NCBI RefSeq assembly: GCF_007828035.1
Contig: NZ_VITV01000010.1
Span: 1 to 64,000 of the forward strand
Reading direction: 5' to 3'
Origin: Nitrospirillum amazonense
GTDB taxonomy: Bacteria > Pseudomonadota > Alphaproteobacteria > Azospirillales > Azospirillaceae
DNA length: 64,000 bases
Shown here: one piece after another, positions 59,794 through 64,000 of the stretch
Layout of the letters: every line of letters begins with the position of its first letter
Numbering within the stretch: position 1 is the stretch's first letter
Notes under the pieces: generated by a model
What the model saw: only the letters and a program-made list of their open reading frames with translations
Databases searched by the model: none
Told to the model about the DNA's origin: nothing
Translations under genes and position numbers: made by a program

Positions 59794-62460
59794 TCAGGTA
59801 CGCGTCACAGTCTGTCGATTCCACCAGGTAGAGGCCGCCAGGGATACCAGGCCCAGGAGGAAGAGGGCATAGCCCAGCGGCATGAAAGGCGGCCGGAAGT
59901 GGAAGGTGACCACCGACCAGCCGGCGGGCAACTCCACGCGCTGGAACAGCGGTCCGTCGGCGGCCACGGACTGGGCGACGCCGTTCACGGTGGCTGACCA
60001 TCCGGCCATTGCCAATTCTAGCCGGCGCAAAGCGGCGGCGGCGGGACAGTTCGCCACCAGCGCCTCACGCGACTGTACATCCAGCGTACAGCCCTCAGCG
60101 GTGAAGTAAGGTGTTGCATTGTCCAGCTCATACACCGTCATGACGCTGTCGCGGAATACCGGGCGCAGGGGGCCGTCGGCACTCAATGTCAGGGAGAGCT
60201 TTGGTGCCTGCTCTTCGAACGCGAAACCGCCATCCAGCGCCTGGGTACGGATGCCGTCGGGCTGCACCGGATACATCCACACGGCCAGGGGCTGGGTGCC
60301 ACCCGTCCGCTGCAGTTCCAACCGCGCATGGCCGCCGTTGACGGGCAGGCCGCTGTCCAGGGGAATGGGGAAGTACGTGTTGTCGGCCGGATGGTCTAGA
60401 ACTGCAGATCCCTGGGCGCAGGTATCGGCCACACACAGCTTGACCGTCAGCAGTCCATCGCTCTTGCGGCCGTAGGTGCCTACTAGGATACCGACCTGGG
60501 TCACGACCCCGTGGTCGGGCAAGGGCAGGGTGAAGGCCGCATGGCCATCGCTGGGCAGGGGGGCGGCGCTATTGCCGTTCTGCTGTGCGGCACTCCCTGG
60601 AGGTGTCCAGTCATTGGCGTTGGTCGGTCCCCCCAGGACGTACTTCACACCCAGTTGCCGATATGCATCCAGGTTGCGCAGCAGGTTTTCGAGGGCCGTC
60701 GGTCCGCTGGCTGATGCCCGGCTGAAGCCGGTGAACAGCACATCTATGGTATTGTCGTCCAGATGTTTGACCACATGATCCACCCAGGCCCTGGGCAGGG
60801 GCATATCATTATGGTTGATGCCGGCGATACCGAAATAGGCGCCATAGTTGGGTGTCACCGGTCCCAGGGAATAAAAGCGCTGTTGACCCAGATGGTTTTG
60901 CAAGAAGGTCACGCCGCGCGTATCCACCACGGCCGCTGAGGGTAGGCTGCGCAGAGGCACAATAAACAGCAGCATCGCTTCCAACCCGGCCAGAATGGCT
61001 ACCAGCATGGCGCGGCGTCTGGTTGCCAGGGGCAGTCCACCCAACAGAGCGAGGCCGCCCAGCACACCTTCTCCCACCATCAACGACCGCTGGAACCAAG
61101 GAGTAAGTGGCAGGCCGACAAGGGTGGGCGCGGCCGGAGTCAGGGCCGCTACCGTCACCGCGAAGGCTGCGGCCAAGCCGGTCCAGAATTCCCAGCCGGG
61201 GCGCCGCACCGACGCGGTGGCCAGATCCTGCACCGCGAAGCCCGCCAGGACGCTCAGCGAGAACTGCCACGAGGCGCAGAAATAACGGAAAAAGGCCGCT
61301 GTTCCCACGGCGGGAATGCTGGTGACCAGGGGGGTGATGACGGGTGCACCGTAGGTCGCGGTCATGGTCACGGCCGCCCAGGCGGCCAGGGCCAGGCGAA
61401 GAGCGCGGTACGTGCCGTCACGCAAGGCGCCAGCGGCGCCAACCAGCCCCAGGGCCACCAGGGCCATGCCGGCATAGCCGCCGACATTGCCCCAGAAAGC
61501 GCCGTTGCCGACAGGGACGGGCAATTCGCCCAAATGGCCGAAAAGATAAGGCAGCGTCAGGTTGACGATGTTGCCAGCCTGCAGGTGCATGTGTCGGAAG
61601 CCGTCGCCGCTGTGTCCGCCGACATTGGCCACGAGCAGGAAATCGGTGAAGGCGATCAGGATGGGAGCGGCCAGCAGCATACCCACAACGGCCCCGCCTG
61701 CCACGCTCGACAGGTAACGAGCGGCTACCCGGGCAGAGCCCAGGCCGATTAGGCGGACCAAGGTCCAAACACCGATCAGCAGGCCGTTAAGGTAAGCCGT
61801 TTCAGGAAAGCCGGCATACAGGGACAATGCCAAGCCTATTGGAATCCAATACCAACCGGCAGCACGACGCACCAACCCGTCATGGGACGGGGAAAAGCGG
61901 GCGCGCACCGCCTCCACCCCCAGCAGGATCATAGGTAGAAAGGCAATGGGATTGATGACAGCGTTGGCTAGCCAGGCGTAGGTGCCGTTGAACTCGTACA
62001 ATACGCCGGCCAGGGTCGCAGCGACCTTGCCCGCCCCCAGGCGGCGCATGAGCAGTACCGTGAAGACGCCGGCGATAATCTGCAGGATGATATGCATGTA
62101 TAACTGGCCATTAGGCAGGGCCAGCAGCGGTGTCAGTGGAAACAGGGCGGCGGACTGCATCTCACCCGCCAAGGGCATGCCCACGCCTTGGAAATAGTTC
62201 CACCAGGGCAAGTGACCGCTCAGCAGATCCAGCGCGGCGCGATGGCCCAGGGTCTGGCTGGTGAAGGCGATATTCGGATCCAGCGTCGGGTTGCCCGGAT
62301 GGGCCATCGTGAGCTCGCTGGCCAGGCGACTGTAAAGCGGTGTCGGATCCGCGATGCGCAGCCCCAGGATCAGAGGCAGCTTCACCAAAATGGGGGCCAG
62401 AATGACCAGGGCCAGGGCCAGTCGATTGTTCCAGGTGGTACGGCCGGTATTATTTCGCAT
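59794..62460 (-). CDS. Large YfhO-like membrane protein
   Basis: About 888 residues from ATG 62460 (an in-frame start at 62538 exists). Around a dozen membrane helices occupy the first two thirds (ALVILAPILVKLPLILGL; LPLTPLLALP; FLPMILLGVEAV; AGGAVVGMLLAAPILIAF), with a large extracytoplasmic C-terminal beta-rich domain and a final anchor (GYALFLLGLVSLAAS). YfhO proteins are GT-C-like and are involved in glycosylating cell-surface polymers. It may belong with the divergent membrane gene at the window edge. Confidence 0.75.
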   Translation of the reverse strand: MRNNTGRTTWNNRLALALVILAPILVKLPLILGLRIADPTPLYSRLASELTMAHPGNPTLDPNIAFTSQTLGHRAALDLLSGHLPWWNYFQGVGMPLAGEMQSAALFPLTPLLALPNGQLYMHIILQIIAGVFTVLLMRRLGAGKVAATLAGVLYEFNGTYAWLANAVINPIAFLPMILLGVEAVRARFSPSHDGLVRRAAGWYWIPIGLALSLYAGFPETAYLNGLLIGVWTLVRLIGLGSARVAARYLSSVAGGAVVGMLLAAPILIAFTDFLLVANVGGHSGDGFRHMHLQAGNIVNLTLPYLFGHLGELPVPVGNGAFWGNVGGYAGMALVALGLVGAAGALRDGTYRALRLALAAWAAVTMTATYGAPVITPLVTSIPAVGTAAFFRYFCASWQFSLSVLAGFAVQDLATASVRRPGWEFWTGLAAAFAVTVAALTPAAPTLVGLPLTPWFQRSLMVGEGVLGGLALLGGLPLATRRRAMLVAILAGLEAMLLFIVPLRSLPSAAVVDTRGVTFLQNHLGQQRFYSLGPVTPNYGAYFGIAGINHNDMPLPRAWVDHVVKHLDDNTIDVLFTGFSRASASGPTALENLLRNLDAYRQLGVKYVLGGPTNANDWTPPGSAAQQNGNSAAPLPSDGHAAFTLPLPDHGVVTQVGILVGTYGRKSDGLLTVKLCVADTCAQGSAVLDHPADNTYFPIPLDSGLPVNGGHARLELQRTGGTQPLAVWMYPVQPDGIRTQALDGGFAFEEQAPKLSLTLSADGPLRPVFRDSVMTVYELDNATPYFTAEGCTLDVQSREALVANCPAAAALRRLELAMAGWSATVNGVAQSVAADGPLFQRVELPAGWSVVTFHFRPPFMPLGYALFLLGLVSLAASTWWNRQTVTRT

Positions 62461-62745
62461 ACGCTGCCTAATAAAGTGTAATCGTTTAAAAGTGGCGCCC
62501 TGGTCCGAAATAGGCAAAAAGGGCGACGCGCTTCCCAACGCGTCTACCGGTTTTGTCGCCTGTCCACAGAGCTGTCAAGGAAAGTCGGGGCCGCCGGCGC
62601 AGCCATCCCAACGCTGCAGCATGCGCGCTTCACCGTAGCATTCCTGCCAATTTCAATGATATAAATAGCGCTCTGCGCGCTCATTTCGTGCTTTGGCAGC
62701 GCAATTCTTGCAAACGGATTCGGAATAAAGATCGGTACGACTGAT

Positions 62746-64000
62746 ATGATTGACGCTGACTGGTTCTCCAATGTTACTTTTCTGGTTTATTTCACATTCG
62801 TAATTCTAGCGTTGACTTATTTGCCATGGGTGGCGGCCGTCACGGGCGGTGGCAGGTGGCTCAAATTGCCGGCTGAGAGAATTGTTTTGGGCGGCGTTAG
62901 CTATGGTGTGGCGGGTTACGTCACCTTTTTTGCTTATTTCTTTTCCCGGGCCATTGGCACCACCGTCACCTTAATAGGGGCCACGGGTTTCGTTGCCGCT
63001 GCCGTCTGCGCCTGGCGGGCGGGATGGCTGAGGAGGGAACGGCTGACCAACGATCCGGCCTTGACCGCGCTGGTGCTGGTCGGTCTGTTCACGCTGGCCC
63101 TTAGCGCCGCCGGGTTGATTTATGGTGGCATGGGGGATGTCCTACGGACGGCGGCTGTGCGCTTCTCGCATCATCTCCCCATAGACAACGCGTTGCCGCG
63201 CCTGTTCGAGGACGGTCTTTATCATAACTACATTCCCAGGCCTCTGACTGGTGATTGGCTGACCAGTGACCGCCCGCCGCTTCAGACGGGGTTGGCGCTG
63301 GAAGTGGCGCCGTTGGCGGTTCAGGCCGGGTGGCGCCATGATATGGCCTACGAACTCGCGTCCATCGGCGCCCAGGCGTTCTTCCTGCTGGGATTGGCAG
63401 CGTATCTGGCGGTCTGGCGGTTGAAGGATGGGGCCATCGCCGTTGGTCTTGTGGCGTGCGCCTTTTCCTCGGTCGCCATCATAAACGGATTCTTCGTATG
63501 GCCGAAGCTGATCGCAGCGGGCTTCATCCTGATGACGGCGGCGCTGCTGCTCTCTCCCTATTACCATGAAATCCGGGCCAGCTGGCGTCATGGAGCTCTG
63601 GTCGGTGCCACGGCTGCCTTGGCAATGTTGAGCCACGGCAGCACGGCCTTCATCCTGCTGGCCGTGGTTGTCCTTTTCCTTGCCATGGGACGAATCCCTA
63701 CTTGGCGCTTTATCCTGGCGGGCGGCGTTTGCTTCATCGCCCTGATGCTGCCTTGGTCCCTCTATCAGGCCCTGGTCGATCCGCCCGGCAACCGACTGTT
63801 GAAGTATCATTTGGCGGACGTGACTCAGGTTGATCCCCGCAGCACCTGGGAAACGTTGCGCGACGTTTACGGGCCGCTATCCTGGCAACAAATCCTCCAC
63901 ACCAAGTGGATAAATTTCCAAAAGATTTTCGATGGGATGTGGGATATTCCCAAATGGATCGGGGAGGCCGGCGGGGCTTTGCTGGCCGGCGACAGCGCGC
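62746..64000 (+). CDS. Polytopic membrane protein, 5' part only (cut by the window edge)
   Basis: An open frame from ATG 62746 to the end of the window, at least 418 residues without a stop. It starts MIDADWFSNVTFLVYFTFVI and has at least eight hydrophobic helices. The extracytoplasmic loop with DNALPRLFEDGLYHNYIPRP and DWLTSDRPPLQTGLAL resembles the first large loop of GT-C glycosyltransferases, where acidic residues bind the lipid-phosphate donor. Divergent from the YfhO-like gene across 285 bases. Assignment is tentative. Confidence 0.6.
   Translation, partial: MIDADWFSNVTFLVYFTFVILALTYLPWVAAVTGGGRWLKLPAERIVLGGVSYGVAGYVTFFAYFFSRAIGTTVTLIGATGFVAAAVCAWRAGWLRRERLTNDPALTALVLVGLFTLALSAAGLIYGGMGDVLRTAAVRFSHHLPIDNALPRLFEDGLYHNYIPRPLTGDWLTSDRPPLQTGLALEVAPLAVQAGWRHDMAYELASIGAQAFFLLGLAAYLAVWRLKDGAIAVGLVACAFSSVAIINGFFVWPKLIAAGFILMTAALLLSPYYHEIRASWRHGALVGATAALAMLSHGSTAFILLAVVVLFLAMGRIPTWRFILAGGVCFIALMLPWSLYQALVDPPGNRLLKYHLADVTQVDPRSTWETLRDVYGPLSWQQILHTKWINFQKIFDGMWDIPKWIGEAGGALLAGDSA

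Noticed and set aside
63142-63810. 222-residue minus-strand open frame near the right edge
   Set aside because: It opposes the membrane-protein frame that runs off the window, which has consistent hydrophobic helices.

Overview
The window looks like part of a high-GC alphaproteobacterial secondary replicon (chromid or megaplasmid). The gene content and style (tandem GT2 glycosyltransferases, hybrid kinases, TonB-dependent sugar uptake, Rep_3/ParA/ParB replication block) suggest Rhodospirillales, probably Azospirillaceae. This placement is an inference from protein style, not from a marker gene.

Layout. 1-9.4 kb: the 3' end of an IS630-type transposase, then a minus-strand surface-glycan cluster (FkbM methyltransferase with a repeat coiled coil, three glycosyltransferases, a HAD-domain protein). 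9.5-14.5 kb: a hybrid sensor kinase and a chemoreceptor. 14.5-19.3 kb: small housekeeping and accessory genes, including a GNAT enzyme, a rhodanese, an Xre/RES toxin-antitoxin pair, two coupled zinc-ribbon membrane proteins and a GlxA-type regulator that shares a 28-bp box with the rhodanese. 19.4-28.9 kb: GH3 beta-glucosidase, GMC oxidoreductase, ArsR/SDR pair, MarR/CPBP pair and a PepSY-flavodoxin-reductase fusion. 28.9-37.9 kb: a disaccharide locus (LacI regulator, TonB receptor, MFS permease, GH65 phosphorylase, beta-phosphoglucomutase) that would import a glucosyl disaccharide and feed it through beta-glucose-1-phosphate to glucose-6-phosphate.

38-50.4 kb is the most unusual part: an apparent double RiPP (ribosomal peptide) island. 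On the minus strand lie a periplasmic peptide-binding protein, a sensor kinase, two short precursor peptides with matching Pro-rich Trp-aromatic C-termini (one is a 53-residue gene that is easy to miss) and a B12-binding radical SAM RiPP maturase with a CX7CX2C cluster motif. Divergently transcribed is a fused borosin: an OphMA-like peptide-backbone N-methyltransferase carrying its own clasp domain and a C-terminal array of eleven VQDQNVS(T/V/A)ED decapeptides. It is followed by its own terminator and by a giant propeller sensor kinase whose kinase half is a sibling of the minus-strand kinase.

50.4-53.8 kb: hydroxycinnamoyl-CoA hydratase-lyase, vanillin-type aldehyde dehydrogenase and a MarR regulator (ferulate/p-coumarate side-chain degradation). 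54-55.5 kb: a ClC channel. 55.5-59.7 kb: parB, parA, rep and an iteron-rich origin. Three copies of a TTGCGACGTCGCAA palindrome (50.5, 55.5 and 57.4 kb) are probable parS centromere sites, and about twenty iteron-like CCTTAC-N4-TGGGGG elements cluster at the origin, with outlying copies and inverted pairs as far away as 37.9 kb. 59.8-64 kb: two large membrane proteins of the YfhO / GT-C style, the last cut by the window edge. No rRNA, tRNA or CRISPR array was recognised.
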